The translations under genes and the position numbers were made by a program. A DNA stretch of 64,000 nt from Chromera velia (lineage: Eukaryota > Sar > Chromeraceae): NCBI GenBank assembly GCA_018398765.1, contig JAHBMJ010005759.1:1-64000 (forward strand), given 5' to 3'. The notes under the pieces are model-generated. The model saw only the letters and a program-made list of their open reading frames with translations. It did no database searches and was not told the origin of the DNA. Of the stretch, positions 33,901 to 44,497 are shown piece by piece. Numbering within the stretch: the first letter of the stretch is position 1; every line of letters starts with the position of its first letter.

Positions 33901-36522
33901 CTGCCTGCTGATGACTCATAACTGTCCTCCTCCCCATCTCCACTAGCAGGCTCCTGAATGACTACAACGGGACCATCTACAGGAGACTCAGACTCCCGTT
34001 TTTCATTTTCTTTCTCCTTCTCTGTCTCTTCCTCTTTTCCCTTTCCACCCCCCCTCTTTTCCTCCGTCTGAACTTTCCCTCGAGGCTTTTCTTCCTCGTC
34101 TGAGCGCGGATCCTCCTGTTTTGTATGGGCGCCTGGAGGAGCATGCAGTTGAGGCGAGAGATTACTTGGGAGATTTCGGGGACCTCGGGAGTCATCCCTT
34201 TCCCTTGGTTTTGCTTGGGTGTCTCTTTTCCTGTTCTTTTCTTTCTCCCCCCCATTTTGAGTGCCCCCATCGACCCCTACCAGCTGGGATGGCAGCACTG
34301 CCCTGGCTACATTGGTGAATCTGGACTTTTGTTGAGCATCAGTGTCGTCCTCTTCGTCCTCCCTTCCGCGGGTGGCTGTCTCCTTCTTCTTCTGCCTGGC
34401 AGGAGGGGGGACTGTGGGACTCGCAATTCTTCTGAAACCCCCTTTTGTCTTCGAGGAAGAGGCGGAGGCTGCTGAGGTCTTGGCGGATTCCCTCACTGTT
34501 CTGCTCGAAGATGATGCTTGACTTGTTTTTTCCATTCCCGCGGCCTCCTTTGGCATCGGGAGAGGGGTTGAGTGAAGTACGGGTCGCTCGGTAATGGGGG
34601 CAGGGGGGGCAGTGAGGACAATGGGAGTAGTAGGGGTGGCGGCCGAGGGGGGAGGTTCGTTTGCATTGCGGTAGATGGGTGTGGGCTCTTCTATTAAGGG
34701 TTCGATATCGGGCAAGATAACCACTCCGTCGTTGAGGGGCGCCGCCTTCGGTTTTTCTTTTTTGTTTGCAGCTTTCGGTGTAGAAACCGGTCGACCCTCC
34801 TCTTTCTTTTGCTTTGCAGGGGAAGAAGCGGATGGAAGGTTTGCTGTCGCCAGCCGGTCGCTGGCGTTCAAAGTTTTCAAGAGGGAAGTTCCAGATAGGT
34901 GCCTCCGTGGACTTGCTTGACGTGAGGCAGAGGCAGATGGAGGGCCTGATGGGGCATCCCCCTCCTCCTGATTTGTCCCCTCCAACTGCTGGCTCGAAAG
35001 CAGCTGTTCGAGAGTGTTCAAGCGCATCTGACGCCTAACATTTGTCTGTTTGTCTGGTGACCCACCCATCTGTCTGCCTGCTATCAGTTTTTCCATCGTG
35101 TTCATTCGCATCTGTCTTCTCTCCTGTGCCATGATGTGACGTCTCTCCACGGCGGGTGAGATCAGGTGGGGGGAAATCTTTCTACTGAAGTCAGTGAAAG
35201 GAGATCCTCGGGGGGACCACTGTTTCAAGATTCCCTTCAGCGCTTGCGGTGTGTCTGCTGACTTTGGAATCGGAATCGGATTATTACTGGTGTCTTCAGA
35301 TTTCGAGGGCGTTGCCTCTCTGGAGATGTGCAGGTCAGGGTTGCTTTGTCCCAAAGTGCCCGCTAATGGTGGGGGAGTAACCGGGATGGGAGAGGGAGAA
35401 ACGTGCCAGGTCGGGGACCTGACATTGCCTGAGGATCGCCTTGTTTGGTTAATGAAGGGCGAGGAGGTCCTCTGGGGAGACATGCTTCGAAGCAGAGAGG
35501 AAACGTTCAAATGGTTTCCGTCTGTGCCTCCCCCCTCCTCACCCTCTGCCTCATCGAGCGGTGCAGCGATTCTGCGGAACTCCCCCATGCTGTGTCTGCG
35601 GGCACGTCGAGTGAAGTGATCGCTACTTTCAGCATCGATTTCCATACTGGGTCCACCCAAAGAGGGGCTGGAGGGCGTTGCGGTGTCAGGAATTGTCCGG
35701 TCTGGAAAGGATAAGATGAAGTAAGTGGAAGCGGCGGCATGAGGCGAGACTGGAGAGGCATCGTCTGCTTTGCTTCCACTGGCTGCAGAACCAGAAGGGG
35801 ATGACTTGGATGACTTTCGTTTTTTGTTTAGTCGGAACGCCTTTAGCTCTTCCCTTTCCTTCGTGATTTTCTCTTCATCCCATTGAACGGATTTCCGCGG
35901 CCGATGGGGGCGCTCGCTCGTTGGACTCTTCTGCCTCTCAGGACTTCTGCTCCGAAGCCTCATACTCAGCCCTACAGGCCGAGGCAGACTCCGCTGCAAT
36001 CAGTTGGAATCACGTAGATCGATTAGATATGCAATGCGAATCAATGGATCGAATTTCCGTGGTTCAAGAAGCATTAGAACACAGGCACGTCCATCAAAAC
36101 GGCAAGAAAACGGTAGGGAATTGCAATATTTCTGCAAGTAAAGCACACTCGTTCCCTTGCCAAAGCGCAAAGTCTAAACTGATCTTTGGTGTCACTGCAT
36201 AGACAAGTCACCTCTGCCCAAAAGACAGACACGCCTTCCTGGCCTGTTGTGTATACATACTCAGAATGAAATATGTCAAACACAGCTGAGTGCCATGCCG
36301 ATGTCTGCGGGATCTAGACGCCAGTTTTGCAGATGCTGTATGCTGTACGTATGTTTATATATAAATGCTTGCATACACACATACACATACACATATTAAC
36401 ATATACACATACGTGTAGTACATCACTCAGGTTCTTGGCCAACTAACCGTGTCTGCGGCTCCCGAACTCGGCCCTTGCTGCCGCCTGGTGGAAGGCGCCT
36501 TCCATGATTGTGAAGGAAGCAT
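14451..36522 (-). CDS. Giant globin-ankyrin-TRP-like channel protein (42 exons)
   Basis: I built this model from splice signals and phase. Exons (minus, 5' to 3'): 36522-36448, 35993-32724, 32480-32421, 32373-32230, 32117-31915, 31684-31636, 31286-31236, 30704-30678, 30383-30279, 30058-30010, 29548-29433, 29081-28935, 28605-28564, 28148-28051, 27382-27364, 26947-26903, 26404-26311, 25888-25836, 25368-24967, 24570-24391, 23667-23623 (optional), 23531-23443, 22902-22767, 22347-22264, 21853-21678, 21323-21231, 20900-20774, 20366-20190, 20088-20055, 19937-19890, 19431-19357, 19056-18975, 18681-18621, 18255-18169, 17797-17711, 17385-17243, 16770-16617, 16180-16058, 15823-15736, 15494-15418, 15031-14975, 14567-14451. 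All junctions keep one frame, giving about 2,462 residues from ATG at 36,522 to TAG at 14,451. Order: disordered N-terminus, helical region, globin-like domain, ankyrin-like repeats, six membrane helices with a pore. Predicted role: a membrane cation channel gated or tuned by a haem/gas or redox sensor (inference). Two adjacent genes remain possible, but no break in phase suggests it. Confidence 0.72.
14591..14654 (+). repeat. (AC)n(GA)n microsatellite in the last intron
   Basis: About 25 bp of AC repeats followed by about 30 bp of GA and GGA repeats, between exons 15,031-14,975 and 14,567-14,451. Confidence 0.9.
17088..17145 (+). repeat. (GA)n tract in intron
   Basis: GA-rich microsatellite in the intron between the S5/pore exon and the S6 exon. 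Confidence 0.85.
17988..18060 (+). repeat. (AATC/AATT)n tract in intron
   Basis: Runs of AATC and AATT tetramers in the intron between the S3 and S4 exons. Confidence 0.85.
18283..18318 (+). repeat. (GT)n microsatellite in intron
   Basis: About 17 GT units, just upstream (transcript sense) of the S3 exon. Confidence 0.9.
19484..19549 (+). repeat. (CA)n(GA)n microsatellite in intron
   Basis: The same CA-then-GA order as the tract at 14,591. Lies upstream (transcript sense) of the S1 exon. Confidence 0.9.
19690..19810 (+). repeat. (CAAA)n/(CAGA)n tract in intron
   Basis: Imperfect tetramers of CAAA with CAGA and GAGG variants in the intron before the S1 exon. Confidence 0.85.
20774..21853 (-). 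other. Ankyrin-like repeats (about residues 1862-1993)
   Basis: Three exons (21,853-21,678, 21,323-21,231, 20,900-20,774) join in phases 2 and 2. They give three helix-pair units: [40 protein letters not shown] and [20 protein letters not shown]. The pattern of a short helix, then an LLExxL-type helix, resembles ankyrin repeats, which commonly precede the membrane part of TRP channels. The canonical TPLHxA is not present, so a related helical-repeat fold is possible. Confidence 0.55.
22364..22530 (+). repeat. (CA)n-rich tract in intron
   Basis: A perfect (CA)n core at about 22,374-22,420, with imperfect CA/GCACAC extensions to 22,530, next to the acceptor of the globin H-helix exon. Confidence 0.85.
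23050..23155 (+). repeat. (TCTG)n tract in intron
   Basis: Imperfect TCTG/TCGG tetramers within the globin-domain intron. Confidence 0.85.
23212..23258 (-). other. Candidate alternative exon resembling a globin E helix
   Basis: This 47-nt open stretch lies between an AG and a GT (CAG|GTGCTC). It reads [16 protein letters not shown], which looks like a globin E helix with its distal His. Joined to an internal acceptor at 22,877 it would give an E7-F8 spacing of 30. Its phase does not fit the upstream exon 23,531-23,443, so it is left out of the main model. It may be an alternative or lost exon. Confidence 0.35.
23764..24150 (+). repeat. Long (CTTT)n polypyrimidine array in intron
   Basis: Nearly 390 bp of CTTT tetramers with short GTTT, CTGT and AGTT sub-arrays. 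In transcript sense this is a purine-rich (AAAG)n array inside the intron before the globin exons. Open frames across it (poly-Phe/Ser/Leu, poly-Lys/Glu) are artefacts. Confidence 0.9.
25615..26000 (+). repeat. (CCTT)n and (GAA)n tracts in introns
   Basis: A pyrimidine-rich CCTT/CTTT region (about 25,615-25,760) and a (GAA)n then (GAC)n run (about 25,938-25,980). They flank the small exon 25,888-25,836. Confidence 0.85.
27251..27335 (+). repeat. Poly-C run with one ambiguous base, then (AC)n(GA)n
   Basis: A C homopolymer contains the only N in the window (27,267), followed by ACAC and GAGA repeats. Run length and neighbouring sequence are unreliable here. Confidence 0.9.
27781..28094 (-). 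repeat. Four tandem ~86-bp copies of an exon end plus splice donor
   Basis: The 3' end of exon 28,148-28,051 with its donor (AAGGA|GTAAGT) and about 30 bp of intron is repeated with a period of 85-86 bp, starting near 27,781, 27,867, 27,952 and 28,038. Each of the three downstream copies also has a potential acceptor (ATACAG) before a poly-A run leading into the copied exon end. Only the most distal copy (27,781) keeps an open frame with the right phase, encoding [17 protein letters not shown]. Copies differ at few positions, so the array is young. Confidence 0.8.
29273..29355 (+). repeat. (GAAA)n(GA)n tract in intron
   Basis: GAAA tetramers, then GA dinucleotides, then GAAA again, between exons 29,548-29,433 and 29,081-28,935. 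Confidence 0.85.
30822..31107 (+). repeat. (CAGA)n minisatellite-like array in intron
   Basis: Blocks of CAGA with GAAA, CATA and CCGA variants. The block CACACACGACAT occurs twice (near 30,885 and 30,968), suggesting a higher-order duplication of about 83 bp. Lies between exons 31,286-31,236 and 30,704-30,678. Confidence 0.85.
32724..36522 (-). other. Start exon and long disordered N-terminus (residues 1-1115)
   Basis: The 75-nt first exon (36,522-36,448) reads [20 protein letters not shown] and splices in phase 0 to the 3.27-kb exon 35,993-32,724. A later ATG at 35,963 is an alternative start. The exon is Ser/Pro/Arg-rich low-complexity sequence. Visible motifs are RKSVQW at residues 58-63 (fits the [RK]xVx[FW] PP1-docking pattern), KGILK at 278-282 (fits the SILK-type PP1 motif), and a doubled helix RRQMR(M/L)NT(M/L)E near 317 and 345. 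The doubled NHAFGY(A/S)D lies in the second half. I recognise no folded domain. It is probably cytoplasmic and phospho-regulated (inference). Confidence 0.7.
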
Positions 36523-37489
36523 CAACTTTCGTAAAGGGATGCGAACCACACTCAATCAGTCAGAGAAGAACTAGCTATAGATCCTCATTGGTGGATGTTT
36601 GTCACGCGTCTCCTGCCTGGCCTGACAAAGATAGTTTTGCTGATCATTTCGACCTAAGACAGGTAACAACTGCTTTACTTTGATAGTCCTCTCTCTTTTC
36701 TTTCTTTTTTGGATTGGACCTTGCATGCTCTTAATCCTCGCGAAGACTGCATGCATGGAGAACCACGATAGCTGCATGAATTAAAACCAAACACAAAAAG
36801 CATGCATGCATGCTAAATCGATCACGTACCAAAATTAAAGCATTTGTATGGTTTTCCACTATATCGCGCGGTTTCGCGCGCACCATTCTGGAATATTGCG
36901 CAAACAACCGAGCCAGCGTCGATTTTTCAGCTTTTTGTGGAATTATTTTCAGAATTTCGGAATTAATTTCGGATTAATACTAATTTATTTGAATTGAGTT
37001 ATCTTTAATTGCAATCAGGCATCCTTGGAACGCAGTCTTTTGTACGAGTTGCCCGGCCAGCCCCGGCTCACAGTGACACTGTTCCATCTGAGGAACTCAC
37101 CATGACAAAGTGAAAAAACTAAGTTCTTGGGGGGCACTTAATAGATATTTCACTAGAATACAAATTCCGAGTGTGTGCGTGCGAGCACCCGAAAAGCGGA
37201 GGCCCTCACCCTTTCCGGGGCCAACGAGATACTGCATGATCGAAAACTGCTGACGAGACACAAACCCTTCTTTCTCAACAAACGAAGCGGAGATCCTGTT
37301 TCTTTCGACCTAAGCTTGCCTCTCAGACGTTCCCGTGTGACCGCGTTTTAGGGTCACTGCATGCTGTTAGTGCCTATGTCCTGAGAAAACTGGCCGTCTT
37401 CATGCCAGATTCGTTGATTGAGTAGAGTATGTCCATTCTTTGTGCAAGTGTTGTGTTGAAGGAGACGGTACACAGAGAGAGCGGAACTG
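36523..37489. promoter_or_regulatory. Divergent promoter region
   Basis: About 970 bp separate the ATG of the giant channel gene (minus, 36,522) from the ATG of the Pro-rich gene (plus, 37,490), so both are likely driven from here. It contains the self-complementary run GCATGCATGCATGC at 36,800-36,813. TGCATGC-type palindromes are known binding sites of some alveolate AP2 factors, but the same string also occurs at splice acceptors in this window, so a regulatory role is only a suggestion. No clear TATA box is visible. Confidence 0.5.
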
Positions 37490-39494
37490 ATGTCCCAGGG
37501 AGGAGCCCCTTACCTCCGGCTGGAACGCTCGAGTGGTGAAGATGGCGAGGAGCAGAGTAATCAGGCTACCTGGAAGGTGGTTGCTGTGATTCAACCGGGT
37601 ACCACGCCCCCCACCTCCTCTGCTGCATCTGGCCCATCTTCGTTTTCCTCTTTAGCTGGGAGCTCTGCAACAGTCGGTCAAGCCCAACAGCAGCCAGCGG
37701 AAAACGTGCCGCCCGTTCAGCCGGTGGGGGGGAGATATGTTCCTCTGGATGCAGTCTATGGGCTGAAAGATGGTGTTCGCAATCACCTCGATGTTCTCCA
37801 GGTGAGACATGATACAACTTGATTTCGATTCTTGTGGTATCTTTGTGGGACACTCTTTTCGTATCCAGCTCGTTTGCCGTCAGAAAGCCTTTGGCGTCGG
37901 TGCAGTGGAGTGTGACGAGGTGTCTATATCTGTGTATGACCGCAGAGGTGTCTATATCTGTGTATGGCCGCAGAGCGACCGGTGGCGCTCATGAGGTCCC
38001 GTAGTTGTGTCAACGTGTCACTGTGTGGATGTCTTTCATTATCCTTGCTGCACCCGATCAGTTGCCTACTCACATGGTGTCCTTCAACTGAATAGTGAAG
38101 ACCTCTTGCCTCTCTGTTCGTCGTTTTCCTTCACTGCATCCTTGATTGTCAATGCTTGCTTGTTTGTTTGTTTGCAGAGTGCGGTACGGACCCTGGATGC
38201 AGACTCCGGCTACCACGAGAGGGAACTTCAACAGAGACAGGAGGGACGACAAAGGTTCCCTCGTCGCCAGCACCAACGCAGGCACGAGCCCTTTCCCCGG
38301 GGCCCCTCATCTTCTCGTGGAAGACCTCAAGGGCCTGCGTCATCCTCTGGCACAGGGAGAGGACGGCGATCGGGGGACCGAAGGGAGTTTGGGTCATCAG
38401 AGGTTTCTGCTGCTTTTCCTCCTGGGCCTCCCCCTCAGATTCCTTCTGCGAGTGTCGGGAGGGTCGGGGGAAGGCCCCCACAGGGTCCGCCTCCAACGCA
38501 GCACGAGTTCCTCACACCCGGCCCGTCCACTTACCCGTCTCACACGTCTCCCAGTTTCCCGTCTCAGACTCAACACCCTTACCCATCTCAGACCCAACCC
38601 AGCTACCCGTCTCACGCCTATCCCAGTTTCCCGTCTGAGGCCCCTCCCCCTTACCCGTCTCACGCACAACCGCAGCCCTTGCCGGTGCCCCAGGCCCCAT
38701 CGTACCCCTCAAATGCACCTCCGCCTACCGAACGACCCTGGGAAAGAGAAAGGGAAAGAGGAATCCCGGCAGAGCAATGGATCGGGGCACGCCCTGAAGG
38801 CCCAGTCCCCCTACCTCATCTGGGGGGGCACCCTCAGGGACCACTTCAGCCAGCCGACTTTCCTCCAAGAGAGGTGGTCCACCAGCCAGACCCGTACTAC
38901 GCCCCACCCCCCCATGAAGGTTCTCGCACCGTCAGACACGCCCCCCTCGTGCGTCATCCGCATGTGTTTCCCCCCTCTCACCCCCCCCCACCATATTTTT
39001 CAAGCCCCGCTTACCCAAGAGAAGAGCCCTTCCATCCTCCCCCAGCTGCCCCGGCTGCTACAAGAAGAGACGAACTCATCAGACCTGCCCCTCCTCCAGG
39101 ATTCGCCTCCCACCCAGATCATACCACTGGATGGGAAAGGGAGAGGGAAATGGCAGCAGAAGAACCACAGCCGCCTGTGGTGTACGGAGAGATGTTGGAT
39201 GCACCTGCACCTCCGTTGCATGAGCACCAACAGCCGTATCCGTATGCAGAATCGCACCGCCACCCTTTCTCTCTCACAGAAATCCAGCAGTCTATGCGAC
39301 CTCTAGACCCCCCTCCTGCTCCCGCCCCTGCTCCTGCCTACTCCTCAACTTCATTTGGTGGTCCCTACGGCACTTTCGGCGGTCCTGACTCCCCGCCTCC
39401 AGACAGAGACCCGACTGAGGATACGAGGATACACAGAGAGAGAGAGAGGGACTGGGGTTTGTATCCGCCTCCTCCTCAACCCTTCCCTGGGTAA
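37490..39494 (+). CDS. Proline-rich low-complexity protein, two exons
   Basis: Exon 1 runs from ATG at 37,490 to 37,801 (CCAG|GTGAGA). Exon 2 runs from 38,178 (TTGCAG|AGTGCG) to TAA at 39,494. Both joins are phase 0, giving 542 residues. The N-terminal 100 residues include ATWKVVAVIQPG and GGRYVPLDAVYGLKDGV, which spans the junction as HLDVLQSAVRTLD; I do not recognise this as a known domain. The remainder is disordered: an RG-rich patch (GTGRGRRSGDRRE), about eight copies of a YPSxxxPSxPS-type repeat around residues 220-270, and three WERERE patches. Such sequences are common in RNA-binding and condensate-forming proteins (inference). The same frame stays open for about 60 codons beyond the TAA with similar composition, so the true C-terminus is uncertain. 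Confidence 0.7.
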
Positions 39495-40611
39495 CCGCAG
39501 TATAGGCCGGTAGAGGGACAGGTAGAGGGAAGCCATCGCCCCCCCCTCCGAAGTCCTCTTCTGCAAGTGCAAGCACAGGGACGGGGTTCCTACCTGCCCG
39601 CCGGTCTACCGAGCCCTCTCCCACAAATGCCTCCGGAGGAGTGGGAGAGGGAGAAAGACCACCCACAGAGATAGAAGAGGGTGGGGCACGGGCAGAGAAG
39701 AGGGATAAGGAAGAAGGGGTGCATTTCCGAAAGTAATGGGAGCATGAGGAGTGTGTATGCAATATCTGAAGAGAAGCCGAGATCAATTGGGCTCTGTAGG
39801 GGTGACAAGGAAAGAGCATGGTGATCAGTGGATGGCTGGTCGGGCGCGACCCCTCTCTTTTCTTTTCGCTGGCTAGTTCGGATCCATGGAAATGGACGCC
39901 GCCAGGTCGCCTAATGGATGGATGGATGGATGGATGCAGTGACTGTTCCATCTATCTGGAAGGAAGTGGCCGTCACGGGGGGGGAGGTGACACTACTCTG
40001 GTTGAGTGATGGGGGGAGGGGGCAAAAAGGTCCCGTGCAGAGGAGAGGGCGATAGTATGTGCTGCAAGAAAGAAAGAAAGAACTTCAGACTGACCCGAAA
40101 TGAAGGGAGGCTGCTGTAAGTTCGTGTGTGCTGGGGGTGGGGATCAGGGTTGGCGTAGCCTTAGTGTGCACAGAGAGTGTCGTCATAGTTGGTTGGGGGG
40201 ATGGGGGACGGGGTGATCAAGTGAGGGTGGGTGATGGAAAGAAGGAAATTAAACTGACACATTGAAATCTGTGGAGAGTGTGATGATAAGAAGACCCTGG
40301 CTGGCAGCGGGCAAGGTCGAAAGTCAACGTATGTGGAGGTGTTGGTTGACAATGGATGACCTGTCCCGACTTGACTGAAAGAAAGAAAAAAAAGAGAGAG
40401 AGAGAGACGCATTGCATTGCAATGACGAAAAGTGAAATGGATGATTTGTTTGTTTGTCTGTTTGTTTGAGTTCGAAGAAACTTTTGGACGCGAAAAAGGC
40501 TCATATGGTAGTCCTTTTTCTTCTTTCATTTTTTCCATCGTCGTTTCATTTTCCCCTTCTCATTCTTTCAACCTTCCGCCCTCTCTGTGTCTTCCTTTCT
40601 CTCTGGCTCCG

Positions 40612-40642
<31 letters not shown>

Positions 40643-42642
40643 GTGCATCATTGGTGTCCTTGTTCTTTTGTGCATTGCACTTCTCTCTTCTGGTTCTTCA
40701 GTCCATCTCTCTCTTTCGGCGGCTTTTTCGAAAAGGGAGAGAGCCGTGACTGACCGACCAACTTGCAGAGTGAAGTGTTCGGGCTGCATAAGCTTTCCTT
40801 TCTTGTCGCCCAGTTTGTGAAACTGTTTGTGTGTTTTCCTTTTGTGTTTGTCTGAAAGAGTGGACGTGTGTTGGTGTTGGTGCGATTGCACGAATAAAAA
40901 GTGCTTGTCGCTTCATGCATGCCTCTGCTTGGTGTGCCCGTTTCCCTCCCGGATGCGGATGCAATGATGCTTCCGTGTAAATATTCTTTTCTGTTTGCTT
41001 CAATTGAAGTCCTAAGGTGTTGTTTTGTCTGCGATTTCCGGGAGGAACAAAGTACGTGTTGCATTTGGGGCATACTTGTATCCATTGTTGAGCAAGGATC
41101 ATATTTTTTGATTTAGAAAGAAGAAGGAAGAAGAAACTCCTCCCCGTCTTTTGCTTGTTGTCATCCTACAGAGGGGAAGGGCACCCTCCAACGTCTTTAT
41201 CTCTCTCTCTGTGTCTGCCTTTCTTTCTTTGACTAACCTGACAGTTGAGCCTACAGACAGAAGGGAGAACTGAGCCCACAACGGGGTGCGGGGGTGGGGA
41301 TTCTGATTTTGTCCATCTTTGCGGAGTCCTTTCTTTCAGTTTAGTTTTTCGGTCCGTCTGTTTGTTTGTCTGTGGAAAGATTTGTTTCATGAATCCGAGG
41401 TGCCTGCCGAAAAAAATAAAAGGGATTGAGAGTGCATGAAGCAAACAAGCCGGCAAGACGAAACGAGTGAGAGGCGAATGAGTACAAGAACACTTAAATC
41501 CCTTTCTCCCTCCCACCCAATCTTGTTTCTGCCTGTGAGGTGTCTCTGGCAAGAAAGGAAGGAAGAAAGAAGAGGGTCCTCCCTGCCTTCAGAATTCTCC
41601 CAAGGCTGCTTTCTTGTCAACAAGACAGTGAAATAGAAAGAGTTGAAACTTCTGCTTCTTTGTTTCTTTCTTTGTTCTGTTTCCATACAGACGTCTGTGC
41701 GGTCTTCCGCCTGCAGACTTTGAAACAAATACATGTGTTCGTTGTCGAGCTTGGGTTAAGGGCTCGTTCGCAGGGAAACTGGACCGAATGCAAAAGAACA
41801 CAGACAGAGAGAGACATGCCAATGAAAAGAAGAAGGTGACAAAGAGAGACATGCGTTCCATTTTTGCCCTTCTTTGAGAAAAAGCAAAAAAAAACGGTCG
41901 TTGCTGTCTTTCCTGTCTGAAGCCCTTGTCAAAAGAATGCAACAAGAAGAAGAAAAAGAAGAAGAAGGACGCTGGATCGATGTTGCGTGCTGCTCCCTGC
42001 CTCTCGATGCGTCCGACGCAGTTTTGGTGATCACATGGACAGACAGATAGATAGACAGATAGACAGACAGACTGACGGAGTACCTGACTTCATGATCTTC
42101 TGACAGATCGAAGTCAATTCTGTAGCCAGTCAGTCGTCCGGGTGAGGAGCCAGGGAAGCCGGCTCCCTCATCCTCACACCATCCTTTTTGTTTGATTTGT
42201 TACGAATTTCTTACTATTTCTTATTTGCATTGTAGCATGGATTTTCTCACTTCAATGTGACGGAAAGAAGCAAAGAAGGAAAGACTTGCATCTATGTATG
42301 AATGAGTCGTTGAGCCCATCCGTTTCCAGACTAGCTTTTCATTGAGAAATCAGCTTATGCTTGGACGGACGATGGGATTCCTTTATGAAAACGTGACTCG
42401 CAGTCTGCTTGTCCAGTGGGGAAGGGGAAGGGAGGAGGACGAAGCTCGCTTGTTGTTGGCCTGCTTGCTTGTCGGGCTTTCTGCTGCTCTGCTTGAAGTA
42501 GTAGGTGTGGCAGCTGCTTCGTCCCCCGTGGGGTAGTGTAGGCGGTCTACCAACGAATCAAGGAAGCAAATGAAAAACAAGGACCTTGGAAAAAGATTCG
42601 TTGGTTGATTGATTGATGCCGCTTTTTTCTGAGTCCCTCGTG

Positions 42643-42673
<31 letters not shown>

Positions 42674-43461
42674 TTTTTCCTTCCTTCCTTCCTTTCTTTC
42701 TTTCTTTTTTTCTTTCTTTTCCTTCCTTTTTTTTGCCTCTTCCTTTTTCTCTGTATCTGTCTGTCTGTCGTCTGTGTGTCTGAAGCTGACTGCCTATCGC
42801 TGCCTTCACGGAGCTGCGCGGGCACGTGGGGGGACGAAGAGGAAAACAAACGGGGAAGGGTCTCTTGTGTGTCTGTCTGTCTGTCTGCATTGCTGGAAAG
42901 TGTGCAGTGAACATATTGACGAAGCATGTGCTACTTGCATAAAACCTTTTCTTTCTTTTCTCATTTCCTACTCTGCTTTCACAGACTCGTTGTCATTTTC
43001 TTAATTGGAGGAGAACTGCGGCGCAATCACATGCATCGCACGTGCAGAACGAAGCTGAACGGTGGAGTGACGGAGGGAGACAGAACGCGAGCAGTCAGGC
43101 GCCTACTTGACTGTTAGCATTGTCTGCAAGGCTCGACCAAGTATCTGCTCTTCCTTCCGCATTTTCCCTTAAGTGTTCCTCCCAGACCCGGACAGACACT
43201 GAGGATGGAAGTCCGAAAGTAACGGAAGGAAGAAACCTTTATTTTGTCGACGGAAGGAAGAAACCTTTTTTTTAGCTGAAAGCATGAGTGGATGGATGGA
43301 TGGTGTAACTCAATCACCCGCTCACTTTCTCAGTCACTCGTTCACCCTCTCACCCAGCCACTCATCATGCAGGAAGGATGCTTTCAACTGGTGAAAGAGC
43401 TGAATCAAAAGAAAAAAGTGAGTGTGTGTGTGCATGCATGCATGCATGAATGTATGCCATG

Positions 43462-43496
<35 letters not shown>

Positions 43497-44497
43497 GTGT
43501 GTGTACGTACAGTCCATTCATTGTCCTTCTCTGTCTATCGCACCGTGTGGCTCGGTTGAGACTGATTGAACAGTCAATCAACGCAGTCGATCGATCCTGT
43601 ATTCATTCATTCATTCATTCATTCATTCATTCATTCATTCGTGCATCTATGCTGATTTACCACTGCCTGCCTGCGTTTCCGCCTGTTCACCATTACCTGT
43701 CCTTCGTATCTGCGTTTCTTCTTCAATAATTCAACATTTCTTATTGTCTTCCTTGTTGCACGCTCGGCAGAAAGGAAGGAAGGAAGTGAGACAGACATTC
43801 GTTGGACTCCAACGCGCATGTTCCATCCATGCATTCGAGCATGCGTTCAAGGTCTGGAATATGACGAATGCGTGAGACAAAAACAACGAACGAGCGCGTT
43901 GCAGATGAACTTGAAGCAATTTTAAGGACGTTATACTCCGCCGAGTATGTCCCGCGAGGACGTTCCAGGGGCTTCCGCATGTCACGTGTCTGACTGGCGT
44001 GCAGTTCATATTGCCTCGAGCTTCCACCTCCTTGCAGTCGATCAGTCGATCATGCTGCGTGGGGAGTTTTGTTGTGTTTGAGGGTTCGAATCTGCAGAAC
44101 ACGTAACTGATCGACTGAGCGATTTGTTCAATCGATCAAAACAGAATAATGACGCATGCATCTATGTATCGCTCTAACTCAAAAGAGTAATTCTGCTTCG
44201 ACTTCCTTTGAACAGTGGGGCTTGAGGCGATGGACTTCAACCCATGCAGTGACGTTTGCTGTTTACAGAGGCGGACAAATCGAACGGGCGGCAACACTAC
44301 AGTGCTCCAATGCATACACCATTCAATCTGGTAATCATGTTTTATGTTAATCATACTTTCACTGCTAAATCGTGTCAAAGAGATCTATAAGAGATCAACG
44401 CTAAGATCAACATATGTAAGGTATCATTTCTATCGTAGTAATGCAAATTTGATGCAGTATACTACTTGTAGATACTACTTAGTACTACTATGAGTGT
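39495..44497. other. Five kilobases without a supported gene
   Basis: Holds the 3' flank of the Pro-rich gene, a GGAT run (39,915-39,937), (CT)n at about 40,610-40,642, a GACA/GATA tract at about 42,035-42,072, a CTTT/CCTT tract at about 42,645-42,740, (GCAT)n then (GT)n at about 43,430-43,500, and (ATTC)n at about 43,603-43,640. One exon-like segment on the minus strand (about 42,083-42,126, CTACAG| to |GTACTC, reading IDFDLSEDHEV) and an open frame 42,580-42,383 could be parts of an unrecognised minus-strand gene, but I cannot chain them. Confidence 0.45.

Noticed and set aside
38146-39306. A 386-residue alternative frame within the Pro-rich gene
   Set aside because: It is a shadow of the repetitive, GC-rich exon 2; the 37,490-39,494 frame has a proper ATG, a phase-0 intron and coherent repeats.
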